From the NCBI GenBank assembly GCA_019359675.1, contig JAHHGX010000089.1, forward strand, positions 1-64,000: a DNA stretch of 64,000 nucleotides. The letters run 5' to 3'. The DNA is from Calothrix sp. FI2-JRJ7 (GTDB lineage: Bacteria > Cyanobacteriota > Cyanobacteriia > Cyanobacteriales > Nostocaceae). Of this stretch, positions 54,619-63,029 are shown in pieces. A program made the translations under genes and the position numbers. The notes under the pieces were generated by a model. The model saw only the letters and a list, made by a program, of their open reading frames with translations. It did no database searches and was not told the DNA's origin. Every line of letters begins with the position of its first letter. The first letter of the stretch is position 1.

Positions 54619-55092
54619 TCACGATTTTTTTTCTTTTGTCTGTATAATTCTGCCGATGACAATTAAAGTGGCGCCAAAAGCTAAAAATCCTAAATCCCAT
54701 GCGAGTTGGTTAGGCCCCGGTTTAACGTGGTGGATACCAAGAATTTGGTGGTCGATGATTCCTTCGATAACATCGAACATGCCGGCACCTATCAACATGG
54801 AACCAAAAAACGTATTCGGCGCCCAAATTACATCATCGCGTTCGCCTGCACGCCACAGTAAAATTACCCCAGTAAAGGTCATGACAAAATCAAAGGCGTG
54901 AAATAAACCGTCCCAAACCATGTTTAAATCAATATTGGCAACTGTAAACAATGGTTTAACATTGCTTAACATATGATGCCACTGCAAAATCTGATGGAGT
55001 ACAATGCCATCAAAAAACCCGCTAAAACCCACACCTAGAAAAATTCCAGGTGCAATTAGAGGTTTGGAACTCTTACTGACTTGTGTCTCCAT
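54619..55092 (-). CDS. DUF2243-family membrane protein
   Basis: About 157 residues from METQVSKSSK (ATG 55092; an upstream ATG at 55125 is possible). Four hydrophobic segments, with the conserved GFSGFFDGIVLHQILQWHHM and later DVIEGIIDHQILGIHHV, both rich in His and Asp. These features mark DUF2243. The paired histidines suggest metal or heme binding, which is an inference only. Function is unknown. Confidence 0.8.
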   Translation of the reverse strand: METQVSKSSKPLIAPGIFLGVGFSGFFDGIVLHQILQWHHMLSNVKPLFTVANIDLNMVWDGLFHAFDFVMTFTGVILLWRAGERDDVIWAPNTFFGSMLIGAGMFDVIEGIIDHQILGIHHVKPGPNQLAWDLGFLAFGATLIVIGRIIQTKEKKS

Positions 55093-55287
55093 GAATTTCT
55101 CGTCCCATATGATTCGTTTTTCCAACGATAAGACTGATTTATATAGATAATCTTCTGTCCGAAGGTAAATGTCTATGCAATTGCGTACAGGAGGTGATTA
55201 TTATTGGTATATGGGATATTTTCTAAAATATTTCTTAAATATTAAATAAAAATCTGTTAAAAAGTTTATATAAAGCTTTTTATAAAA

Positions 55288-55779
55288 ATGACGATATATT
55301 TTTACAAGGTTTGTGACCCTTACGGTTGTTTTTCTAATTTTTCTCCCCACGCTATCGAAATTGAGGGGACAGTTTGGGCAACAGTAGAGCATTACTACCA
55401 AGCGCAAAAGTTTGTTGGTAGTCCAGATGCGGCGATTATTCCAGAGATTTACATAGCACAGACACCTGAGAAAGCAGCAGCACTGGGACGCTGTAAGACT
55501 AGGTGTGTTCGTCCAGATTGGGATATCGTGAAAACCCAAGTAATGCACAAAGCTGTACACAAAAAATTTTTGACCCACATTGATATTCGTGAAGTTCTTT
55601 TTAGTACAGGTACAGAGTTACTTGTAGAAGATTCACCTTGTGATTATTTTTGGGGATGTGGCGCCGATAAAAGTGGTCAGAACCATCTTGGCAAAATTCT
55701 GATGCGTGTGCGTGGCGAACTCAGAAATGTACGAAGAAGCCAAGTTCAAAGTCAGCGTTCTGGAGGCGCCTGTAACTAA
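55288..55779 (+). CDS. NADAR-family protein (YbiA-like)
   Basis: A 163-residue protein: FSNFSPHAIEIEGTVWATVE, HYYQAQKF and DYFWGCGADKSGQNHLGKIL are the conserved NADAR (NAD and ADP-ribose) motifs. Members hydrolyse N-glycosidic bonds in riboflavin intermediates or remove ADP-ribose from DNA. No DarT-like ADP-ribosyltransferase is adjacent, so a YbiA-like metabolite-damage or stand-alone role is as likely. The last 20 residues are atypical and probably run-on. It overlaps nothing and is convergent with lepB. Confidence 0.85.
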   Translation: MTIYFYKVCDPYGCFSNFSPHAIEIEGTVWATVEHYYQAQKFVGSPDAAIIPEIYIAQTPEKAAALGRCKTRCVRPDWDIVKTQVMHKAVHKKFLTHIDIREVLFSTGTELLVEDSPCDYFWGCGADKSGQNHLGKILMRVRGELRNVRRSQVQSQRSGGACN

Positions 55780-55837
55780 ATGTAAAAAAAAGAAGAAATC
55801 CAAGACTTCTTCCTTTTTTCTGCTTTACAACAATTTT

Positions 55838-56476
55838 TTATGGATACGCAGGGGCTTTATCAATACCACCGACCTTGTTGAGTGGCCAAAAGCGGACTAC
55901 TGCACGACCAATGATATTTCCGCGAGGTACTAAGCCCCAGCAGCGTCCATCATAACTTTGAGCGCGGTTGTCACCAAGTACAAGATATTGACCTGGGAGT
56001 ATTGTTGTGGGTTTTTGTAAAAATGGCGGATTTGGGCTAGAGACACAAACATCAATTGAAGTTTGCTGGTTGGCGCCAAGATAATTTTCTGCAAGTGGCT
56101 TGCCATTAATCAAGACTTTACCGTCTTTAAGTTCTATTTTTTCTCCAGGTAAACCAATTACACGCTTAATAAATGCATCTTGATATTTTTCTCTTTGTAG
56201 CTCGTCTGTAGGTGAAAATACTACAATATCGCCTCGTTGTGGGTCAGAAAATCTATACTTTAATTTATCAACTATAATTTTGTCAGCTTCCCATTGGTTG
56301 GGGGTACCGTGAAGAGTAGGTTCCATTGAACCAGAAGGAATCCAGCGCGCTTCGGCAACGAAAGTCCTAATTCCTAGGGCAAGAACGACGCTTAGTATTA
56401 CAGTTCTACCTAGTTCGCCAATCCAGGAATGGTCAGGTTGTTTGTTAGAGTTATTTTCAGACACTTGATTCTGCAT
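55838..56476 (-). CDS. lepB: Signal peptidase I
   Basis: About 212 residues from ATG 56476 (MQNQVSENNSN); an ATG at 56527 adds an unlikely leader. One N-terminal membrane helix (TVILSVVLALGIRTFV), the catalytic serine in WIPSGSMEPTL and lysine in FIKRVIGLPGEKI, then the GDNRAQSYDGRCWGLVP box. It cuts signal peptides from exported proteins on the outer face of the membrane. It is divergent from pyrC. Confidence 0.93.
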   Translation of the reverse strand: MQNQVSENNSNKQPDHSWIGELGRTVILSVVLALGIRTFVAEARWIPSGSMEPTLHGTPNQWEADKIIVDKLKYRFSDPQRGDIVVFSPTDELQREKYQDAFIKRVIGLPGEKIELKDGKVLINGKPLAENYLGANQQTSIDVCVSSPNPPFLQKPTTILPGQYLVLGDNRAQSYDGRCWGLVPRGNIIGRAVVRFWPLNKVGGIDKAPAYP

Positions 56477-56712
56477 GTAGTTACTTAAATAATAGATTGA
56501 TACACAGGTGGCATACCTGTAAAACAAATAAGGCGATATTTTTTAATCTTAACCATAGATGATGGACATGCAAGTGATGTTATCATTTTGACCTACCCTT
56601 ATAGGGTAAAGAAAAAATGAACTTTTTTGTCAGATGGTCAAAAAGTGATTGCGATTGAGACAACCAAGTTTAACCTTAAAAATATAATCGTTATTTCCAA
56701 GGGAACTTTTGT

Positions 56713-58050
56713 GTGAGTGCATTTACCTCTATGTCATCTCCAATGAGTTTACTAATTCGCCGTGCAAGCATCATTTTACCTGATGGTACGTACATGGTTG
56801 GGGATGTACTAACGCGCGGCGGAATGATCGTCGAAGTTGGACCCGACATTGAAGCCACGAGCGCGACTACGGAAATTGACGCAGAAGGGTTAACTTTGTT
56901 GCCCGGAGTTATAGACCCGCAGGTACACTTTCGCGAACCGGGACTCGAACATAAGGAGAACCTGTTTACTGCAAGTTGTGCTTGTGCCAAAGGCGGAGTC
57001 ACTTCGTTTTTAGAGATGCCGAATACGCGACCTCTAACTACTACTCAGCAAACCTTGGACGACAAGTTACAGCGTGCGTCACAAAAGTGCCTAGTTAATT
57101 ATGGCTTTTTTATTGGAGCAACGTCCGAAAATTTACCTGATTTGCTTTCATGTAACCCCACATGCGGAATCAAAATTTTTATGGGGTCAATGCACGGTCA
57201 GCTTTTGGTAGATGACGACACTTTACTCGATAAAATATTTGCTTCGGGTTCGCGCTTGATTGCGGTTCATGCCGAAGACCAAGCACGTATTAACCAACGG
57301 CGCCAAGAATTTGCTGGTATTACTGACCCAGCAGTTCATTCTCAAATTCAAGATAACCAAGCTGCACTTCTAGCAACCAAACTAGCATTAAAACTATCTA
57401 AAAAATATCAGCGGCGGTTACATATTCTGCATATGTCTACGGCAGATGAAGCAGAGTTGTTACGTGAGGATAAACCAAGTTGGGTTACGGCAGAAGTGAC
57501 GCCACAGCATTTGCTCTTAGATACAAGCGCTTATGCAAAAATTGGAACCTTAGCGCAAATGAATCCTCCCCTACGTACATCTCACGACTGTGAAGTACTA
57601 TGGCAAGCGCTACACGATGGTGTTATTGATTTTATTGCTACTGACCACGCACCTCATACTTTGGAGGAAAAAGCTCAACAGTATCCTAATAGTCCTTCTG
57701 GAATGCCTGGAGTTGAGACTTCGCTCTTGCTAATGCTAACCGCAGCAATGCAGGGTAAATGTAGCGTTCATCAAGTCGTTAACTGGATGTCTACTGCTGT
57801 AGCCAAAGCTTATAAAATACCAAACAAAGGGGCAATTGCTGTAGGCTATGATGCTGACTTAATACTAGTTGACTTGAAAACATATCGTCCTGTACTGCGT
57901 GAAGAACTATTTACGAAGTGTGGATGGAGTCCTTTTGAAGGTTGGAACTTGACGGGATGGGTACAAACGACAATTGTCGGTGGTCAAATCGTTTATCACC
58001 AAGGTAAACTCTGTACCTACGTGCGTGGTCAAGCTTTGCAGTTTGGCTAA
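56713..58050 (+). CDS. pyrC: Dihydroorotase (class I)
   Basis: A 445-residue amidohydrolase. The zinc ligands are in PGVIDPQVHFREPG (HxH-like), the bridging-lysine region is around GATSENLP and KIFMG, further histidines are in ILHMS and the acid in ATDHAPH. It interconverts carbamoyl-aspartate and dihydroorotate in pyrimidine synthesis. GTG 56713 has AAGGGA eight bases upstream; ATG 56731 is a possible alternative. Class I dihydroorotases of this kind may also be inactive partners of ATCase, but all visible ligands are kept. Two terminator-like hairpins follow. Confidence 0.9.
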   Translation: MSAFTSMSSPMSLLIRRASIILPDGTYMVGDVLTRGGMIVEVGPDIEATSATTEIDAEGLTLLPGVIDPQVHFREPGLEHKENLFTASCACAKGGVTSFLEMPNTRPLTTTQQTLDDKLQRASQKCLVNYGFFIGATSENLPDLLSCNPTCGIKIFMGSMHGQLLVDDDTLLDKIFASGSRLIAVHAEDQARINQRRQEFAGITDPAVHSQIQDNQAALLATKLALKLSKKYQRRLHILHMSTADEAELLREDKPSWVTAEVTPQHLLLDTSAYAKIGTLAQMNPPLRTSHDCEVLWQALHDGVIDFIATDHAPHTLEEKAQQYPNSPSGMPGVETSLLLMLTAAMQGKCSVHQVVNWMSTAVAKAYKIPNKGAIAVGYDADLILVDLKTYRPVLREELFTKCGWSPFEGWNLTGWVQTTIVGGQIVYHQGKLCTYVRGQALQFG

Positions 58051-58059
58051 CTAGAAACC

Positions 58060-58098
58060 AGAAACCCGGTTTCTACGCAAGAAACCGGGTTTCTTTTA
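58060..58098 (+). terminator. AGAAACCCGGTTTCT hairpin with T-run, pyrC terminator
   Basis: AGAAACCCGGTTTCT and AGAAACCGGGTTTCT pair over 15 bp around ACGCA, followed by TTTT. It starts ten bases past the pyrC stop. Same family as 37208-37241. Confidence 0.65.
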
Positions 58099-58161
58099 CG
58101 TAAGTGCCAAACTATGCGTAAATTCTCTTAATTCATAATAATAATCAATTTCTAATTTAGT

Positions 58162-58191
58162 AAAAAACTCGCAGATGAAGCGAGTTTTTTT
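58162..58191 (+). terminator. Intrinsic terminator
   Basis: AAACTCGC and GCGAGTTT form an 8-bp stem around AGATGAA, flanked by an A-run and a T7 run, so it could work in both directions. Confidence 0.7.
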
Positions 58192-58271
58192 ATATTTACT
58201 TAACGTGCTCTTAATATTATCAATATATACGACCTGTGACATTTGTGGTTTTTACTGACTGATGATTCTAC

Positions 58272-58308
58272 TTATCTAAGTAAGAAATACTTAGATAATG
58301 TTTTTTTT
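58272..58308 (+). terminator. Strong hairpin with T8 run upstream of the small-gene pair
   Basis: TTATCTAAGTA and TACTTAGATAA form a perfect 11-bp stem around AGAAA, followed by TGTTTTTTTT. It is the third terminator-like element in the 400-base gap after pyrC and lies 143 bases before the next gene, so it may be a leader attenuator for the genes downstream or the end of a small RNA. Confidence 0.65.
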
Positions 58309-58450
58309 ATTAATAATAATCGACATCGAATAGATACTTAAGAAAATAAATTTAAGTAATTATTTTTTGTTACTTTACGGAGAAATACTCAGGTGAAAGG
58401 AAAATCTCTATGTAAAGCTGAGAAAAAGTTCAAACATTAATCAGGGGTCA

Positions 58451-58756
58451 ATGATAATAAATAGTTCAAAACAATCTTTAAATTATCCATTTTTTTGGAT
58501 AAAAGAGATATTTAATGTTAAATGGATACTTAATTATTTGAAATATGAATATATATATTGGCTGAATTGGGCGCCTTTGATATTGACGGCTATCTGGACT
58601 ACATTCTACCAGTTCGGAAAATTTTTTAAAAACAGTCAAAAAAAATCCGGATTGCACAAGAGGCAGGGTGTAATTGGACTTGATGTATTTAAACTCGAAA
58701 CTAAATTCAGTTTACATACTCTAGAAAGCCTGTATCTATTTGATTCTAGGAAATGA
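58451..58756 (+). CDS. Small protein of unknown function upstream of the patS-like gene
   Basis: A 101-residue protein preceded by AGGGGT at 58443. The middle (about 38-52: YWLNWAPLILTAIWTTF) is hydrophobic and may be a membrane segment; the ends are basic (FKNSQKKSGLHKRQG). I do not recognise a family. It ends 44 bases before the patS-like start, on the same strand, so both may share a transcript. A GGCGCC site and a good ribosome site favour a real gene, though it may be lineage-specific. Confidence 0.45.
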   Translation: MIINSSKQSLNYPFFWIKEIFNVKWILNYLKYEYIYWLNWAPLILTAIWTTFYQFGKFFKNSQKKSGLHKRQGVIGLDVFKLETKFSLHTLESLYLFDSRK

Positions 58757-58800
58757 ATATTTAAATTGTAAAACTATTAATTAAAATCGAGGAAAGAAAA

Positions 58801-58914
58801 ATGATGGTATTTTTTGACTGCGAAAGAGGTAGCGGTAGAGTTGATGCAGTAATGTTTTTAAGTGATGATAGAGGTAGCGGCAGAATTAACACTATAATGG
58901 ACACCAACTCATAG
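58801..58914 (+). CDS. patS: PatS-like heterocyst inhibitor peptide with two RGSGR motifs
   Basis: A 37-codon gene with a strong ribosome site (GAGGAAAG, seven bases before ATG 58801; ATG 58804 is the alternative). Residues 1-13 read MMVFFDCERGSGR, closely matching the end of Anabaena PatS (LVNFCDERGSGR). Residues 18-28 repeat the plan: MFLSDDRGSGR, followed by INTIMDTNS. ERGSGR and RGSGR are the peptides that bind HetR and block heterocyst differentiation in neighbouring cells. Two copies in one small peptide, neither at the C-terminus, is unusual. The stop overlaps the end of the convergent sigma-factor gene by six bases. Identification rests on the motif and size; no hetR is in the window. 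Confidence 0.8.
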   Translation: MMVFFDCERGSGRVDAVMFLSDDRGSGRINTIMDTNS

Positions 58915-59595
58915 ATAGCCTTCGCTTTCTGCAAATTGACGTAACCTAGGTATACACTGACGCTGGTAAAAACTGCTCAAAGTCGAAACTGTTAATCCGT
59001 ATTCGTTCGCTAATTCCTTCCAACTAACTTCTGGTGGTAAACGTTTCAAGATTAACACCTGGCAGTTTACATCGGGTCGTCCTTGAATATAAGTTTGACG
59101 TAAGTCTCCTGAAATATCAGCTTCTGCCCACAACTGAACATTTTCTAAAATAGGAGGAGCGTCAGGAGGTGCAGCAATATTGTCTACAGGGTCATATATA
59201 TCACTTTTATCACCCGAAGCTAACTGCTGTATGCCCAAAGATGCTTTTCTGATATTGTCTTCTTGTGTTTTTAGGTACAAATCTTGTAACCTATGCTTTA
59301 AGTACGCATTCAGCCACGTTATAACCGTTCCCCGGTCAGGGTCATAACCCTCACAAATATTTCGGCAGAAATATAACCAAGTTTGCTGTAAAGCGTCTTG
59401 ATAATAAGAAGTATTTTCTCTCCACAGTCTGACGGTAACTAAACGAATAATTTGCGTCAAAACTCTAGCTCTTTGTGGACTTCCGGGTGGATGTCCACAA
59501 GCTTCTTCAACTAATTGACGTAATTGTCCCTCCAATCCACTCATGCAATAATTCAAGCCAAACGATGCTATCTGAGTATTGCTTATGGTCTGCAT
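58909..59595 (-). CDS. ECF-like sigma-70 family factor
   Basis: A 228-residue protein. Region 2 includes YQDALQQTWLYFCRNICEGYDP and GTVITWLNAYLKHRLQDLYL; region 4 near the C-terminus has LPPEVSWKELANEYGLTVSTLSSFYQRQ, a helix-turn-helix. The pattern fits the cyanobacterial group-3-like sigma factors that lack region 3. The start could be ATG 59595 or a later Met (SGLEGQLRQLVEEA). No anti-sigma gene is adjacent. Its 3' end overlaps that of the patS-like gene. Confidence 0.78.
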   Translation of the reverse strand: MQTISNTQIASFGLNYCMSGLEGQLRQLVEEACGHPPGSPQRARVLTQIIRLVTVRLWRENTSYYQDALQQTWLYFCRNICEGYDPDRGTVITWLNAYLKHRLQDLYLKTQEDNIRKASLGIQQLASGDKSDIYDPVDNIAAPPDAPPILENVQLWAEADISGDLRQTYIQGRPDVNCQVLILKRLPPEVSWKELANEYGLTVSTLSSFYQRQCIPRLRQFAESEGYL

Positions 59596-59658
59596 AAGTA
59601 ATATTACCCTTGATGGTGATATTACCTGTTTGATGAGAAAAGGGGAAGGCTTTAGTTC

Positions 59659-60936
59659 TTAAGATTGGTTTTTTTGCTTGATTTTTTGACGAATATCTCG
59701 AATATTCCAATTAGTGAGTTTCGCTAGAGTTTGCGCTTCAAGTTCAAAACGTTTGTTTAAACGACGCTTATATTCTCGACCCACAGCGCATTTCGCTTCA
59801 CCTGTAAAGGGATGTTGAAGGATGTAACGTCCTTGAAAATTTTCTTTATTTGAAGTTTCTTGGAATATCAAGTCTTCAGGAAACTTATCGCGTGTGTAGC
59901 GAACATGCAACCGGGTAATGAAAACGTTATTACTTTTATCACCCCAAAATACACCTGCGTCTTTTAGTTCAGAATTACTCAAAGGTTCAGCAGAGCAAGG
60001 GTCACAGCTTGCCATGTCCCAAGCATATTCAAGAAATGCGACTTTACGGTCTTCTTTGGTGTAAGAGGTTTGAAACATCGACTTGTAAAAGTCTGCAAAT
60101 TCTTCTTTCACAAATACTGGAATGTTGACATCACTCGGAACCTTGACCGTTCGATAGTTAGTAATTTCAGCTTGTCCTTGTGGAGAAAGTATATACACTA
60201 TCAAATCTTGTTCACTCAGAGCGTTCATCATCCCCAAACGGATTGGCAGCATGAATTTGGGAGAAGTGTAAGATATTTGCAGGGGACGTAAATATTGATA
60301 ACCACTTTCTTCAAACTTATCAAGATTTACCTTCGCGACGAAGAACTTCATTTTTTGGCGAATGTAAGGTTTGAGTAATGAAGAAGCTTCTCGTGGAATT
60401 TTATAACCGTTACGGTTGAGCCACGTTTGTAAACCTCCTGATTCTTTGGCGCCAAGAATTAAAATATCATACTCCCCGACACTATACCGTGCTTCCACCG
60501 TCACACCTAAATCTCCACCGCGTTCGCTACGAGCAGATGGTGGTAAAGGCATTGGTAGGGGTCTTAGTACATCGCGTTGTCTAGTAGGATACCTTTGCTC
60601 ACATGGGTCAGGATCAAAATATTCAACTAAACGGGGAGCGCTAAAAGCATCCAAACGTTCGATAATCTTAGGCTTACCAACAATGACTTGTTCTTTTTGC
60701 AACACAGTTGGTACAGGAACAACCATTGCAAAATCTTTGACTTCACCCTGAAAGTCATTTGCCATTGTTAACACAGTTTTTTTATCGTCTCTCGCAATGA
60801 CTACCTGTGATGCTTTGTTGTAAAGTTTAGTATCAGCTTTAGCTACGTAAAAACCGCAAAAAGCCCAAGCAGCAGGTGTAAAGCATAATAGTGCAATACA
60901 CAAAACAAATACTGTCATCAAAAATTTTAATTTCAT
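59659..60936 (-). CDS. DUF2330-family exported protein
   Basis: A 425-residue protein with a signal peptide (MKLKFLMTVFVLCIALLCFT to AAWAFCGFYV). It continues YVAKADTKLYNKASQVVIAR and DFAMVVPVPT, the DUF2330 hallmark with conserved cysteines (CGFYV, DPCEQ, CDPCS). The C-terminus is lysine-rich. DUF2330 proteins are found beside an RnfD/NqrB-like membrane protein in cyanobacteria, as here, so they may form an envelope redox system; this is inferred from context. Confidence 0.82.
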   Translation of the reverse strand: MKLKFLMTVFVLCIALLCFTPAAWAFCGFYVAKADTKLYNKASQVVIARDDKKTVLTMANDFQGEVKDFAMVVPVPTVLQKEQVIVGKPKIIERLDAFSAPRLVEYFDPDPCEQRYPTRQRDVLRPLPMPLPPSARSERGGDLGVTVEARYSVGEYDILILGAKESGGLQTWLNRNGYKIPREASSLLKPYIRQKMKFFVAKVNLDKFEESGYQYLRPLQISYTSPKFMLPIRLGMMNALSEQDLIVYILSPQGQAEITNYRTVKVPSDVNIPVFVKEEFADFYKSMFQTSYTKEDRKVAFLEYAWDMASCDPCSAEPLSNSELKDAGVFWGDKSNNVFITRLHVRYTRDKFPEDLIFQETSNKENFQGRYILQHPFTGEAKCAVGREYKRRLNKRFELEAQTLAKLTNWNIRDIRQKIKQKNQS

Positions 60937-60959
60937 AACTCCTAATTCCTAACTCGTAA

Positions 60960-61018
60960 GGTGCGTGACGCTACTAGATCATTAGTTTTATTTCATAATT
61001 TTGATAGCGTCACGCACC
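60960..61018. repeat. GGTGCGT...ACGCACC palindromic repeat, copy 7
   Basis: GGTGCGTGACGCTA pairs with GATAGCGTCACGCACC. It separates the RnfD-like gene from the DUF2330 gene and lies just upstream of the latter. Confidence 0.78.
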
Positions 61019-61033
61019 CTACCTCCTAACTTT

Positions 61034-61861
61034 TTACTCAGCACTCAACACTTTCCACTTAAAAGAGTGTCCTTGAAACAAAGTATCAAACCATACTGTG
61101 GTGGGAGCGAGAGCAAATAACGCCCAAAAAACAGCGGTAGATAAATAAAAGTAGTTGCGTAAAATAAAAGTAAGTGCGGCAATACATAATGCCCAAGTAA
61201 CTCTGCCGATGGGGGTATTGGGTATTGAGCGAGGGTCTGTCACCATGAATAAAGCAAACAATAATAAAGACCCACTCATTAAACGATGCCCGAATACATC
61301 CCAAGTCCATTCAAGCCAAAAATTGCGAACAGCTTCAAGTAAACTATAGGCGCCTAAAAATGCAGCAGTAGTATCCCAACGACCAACGCGCTTGAGAACC
61401 AGACCTCCACATCCAGCAAAAATTATTGCATACCACCAATCTTCACCCCACTGTCCAGGTGATACCCAAGCATCATTTGTAAAGACTAAAGCTGTAATAA
61501 TGCCAAAGTTTGCCGGGTTGAAAAAGTGTTTATCACCGACTTTAAATACAAATTTACTTGTAATCGCACAAGTTGCTGCAAGTGCCATCGTTGTCCAATG
61601 GTCTACACGCAGCAGCAAACTAAGTCCTAAAGAAGTAATTAAGGCACTTTTTAGCGATTTTCCTAGGTGTGACTCCTTACTGAGAAAAAAAGACATTAAT
61701 AATTGTGTAACTAAGCACGTGCCAATAGCTACACAAACAACTTCAGGTTTTAATGTCCAATCTCTGGCGCCTATTCCCAGTATTAGAAATGAACACAGGA
61801 ATAAAATTTGATAATCACGAGGGTCTTTAAAGTAAATTGCTAGCCACTTCACAATATACAA
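61034..61861 (-). CDS. RnfD/NqrB-like membrane protein
   Basis: A 275-residue protein with about eight membrane helices. GDKHFFNPANFGIITALVFT and SGSLLLFALFMVTDPRSIPN resemble RnfD/NqrB, the subunits that carry covalently bound FMN at a serine/threonine in an SGAT-like motif; that motif is not clear here. No other rnf or nqr genes are present. With DUF2330 downstream it likely forms a two-gene unit. Confidence 0.75.
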   Translation of the reverse strand: MYIVKWLAIYFKDPRDYQILFLCSFLILGIGARDWTLKPEVVCVAIGTCLVTQLLMSFFLSKESHLGKSLKSALITSLGLSLLLRVDHWTTMALAATCAITSKFVFKVGDKHFFNPANFGIITALVFTNDAWVSPGQWGEDWWYAIIFAGCGGLVLKRVGRWDTTAAFLGAYSLLEAVRNFWLEWTWDVFGHRLMSGSLLLFALFMVTDPRSIPNTPIGRVTWALCIAALTFILRNYFYLSTAVFWALFALAPTTVWFDTLFQGHSFKWKVLSAE

Positions 61862-61938
61862 GCCATGTAGTTGTTTTAATCTACATGGCTTGCATTCAAA
61901 ATTTCTTATCCGTTACAGATTTTGTTACAACTAGCTGT

Positions 61939-62466
61939 TTAATTACCTGCTCTTTCCAAGTACTTACGCACACCGTCGCTCATTTGGACTAAACTTGGTT
62001 TTATTTTGGCAGCGAGAAAATCTTCGACGACACGAGCTATTTGACCTGTAAGAAATGCAGGTGCTCCATGAATTTGATTCGGGTCTATCTTCAGTTCGCC
62101 TCGACTTTGAATAATAGTTGCATCACCATCTTCAATAAAAGTATTTTTACCTATACAAGAAACAGCTTCAGTAAAAGCGCGCGTTTCCAGGCGCCAATCT
62201 AGTGTAAATTTTGATTCATCCCAGACATCGTGTTCAAGCCAAGACAGCATATCATTGCTAAGTAACGCTCTTGCTGCCAATGGAATTTCGCCACCACCAT
62301 GCCACTCGTTGACTATATATATAATGTTATCTGCTTCACGTCGGGACTTGACGTTAATGCTGCGAATATCTGGCACATAACGAACTAATTCGGTTATTTT
62401 GTCCCGGTAGGTAGTATATACAATTTGGCGTGGAAAGGGAACTCGGTTATCGGTCGAAATTTTCAT
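61939..62466 (-). CDS. SRPBCC/START-like fold protein
   Basis: About 175 residues from MKISTDNRVPFPRQIVYTTY; the Met at 62475 is a possible alternative start. The N-terminal PRQIVYTTYRDKITELVRYV and a C-terminal long helix (LTGQIARVVEDFLAAKIKP) fit the SRPBCC hydrophobic-ligand-binding fold. No function can be named. It stands alone. Confidence 0.6.
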   Translation of the reverse strand: MKISTDNRVPFPRQIVYTTYRDKITELVRYVPDIRSINVKSRREADNIIYIVNEWHGGGEIPLAARALLSNDMLSWLEHDVWDESKFTLDWRLETRAFTEAVSCIGKNTFIEDGDATIIQSRGELKIDPNQIHGAPAFLTGQIARVVEDFLAAKIKPSLVQMSDGVRKYLERAGN

Positions 62467-62475
62467 CGGTGACAA

Positions 62476-63029
62476 ATTAATAGTATAAACAGCCAGATAA
62501 ATAACAATTAACCATTAACGAGAAGCAATTAACAACTAACCGTTGAGAATATTTAGATTTTGCTACGGTAGTATATTTATCCAATTGCGATTATTGCATC
62601 ATTTATATGCGTAAATTGCAAGTGAACAGCACAATTGGCTTGAAACGAAATCAAAACATTTGTACATAGTGCCATAATGATGAGACTCATGGGTTTATTT
62701 ACTTACGCACAAATGCAGAAAAGCAGCGGAGAGCGATTTATCGTCCTAGCACGCCTTTCTGCAATTTCATTTTATTACGTGTATCAAAAGAATTTTTTAA
62801 GTTCTGTAGACCAGAAAATAATGCTGCTCAAGCCTAAGCATACGATTAAATCGGTAGCCGAGAGTGGTGTAGTTGAGAAGATTCGCACGAATTCGGGAAC
62901 ATAAATTATTACTAGCTGCATAAAGAGCGTGAGTGTAACTGCCATTAATAGGGGTTTGTTTGAAAATAATCCAATTTTGAACAGCGATTCACATATTTAC
63001 TTCTTTCGCAATATGAATAGCTCTGAGGT
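62476..63029. other. Long intergenic region before the metK-like gene end
   Basis: About 550 bases, AT-rich. A 75-codon plus-strand frame at 62677-62904 has no ribosome site or family resemblance and is not called. There is a short direct repetition of AATTAACCATTAACG / AATTAACAACTAACCG around 62507-62543. No tRNA or terminator recognised. Confidence 0.4.

Noticed and set aside
62677-62904. 75-codon plus-strand frame as a gene
   Set aside because: No ribosome site, no recognisable family and composition like the surrounding AT-rich gap.
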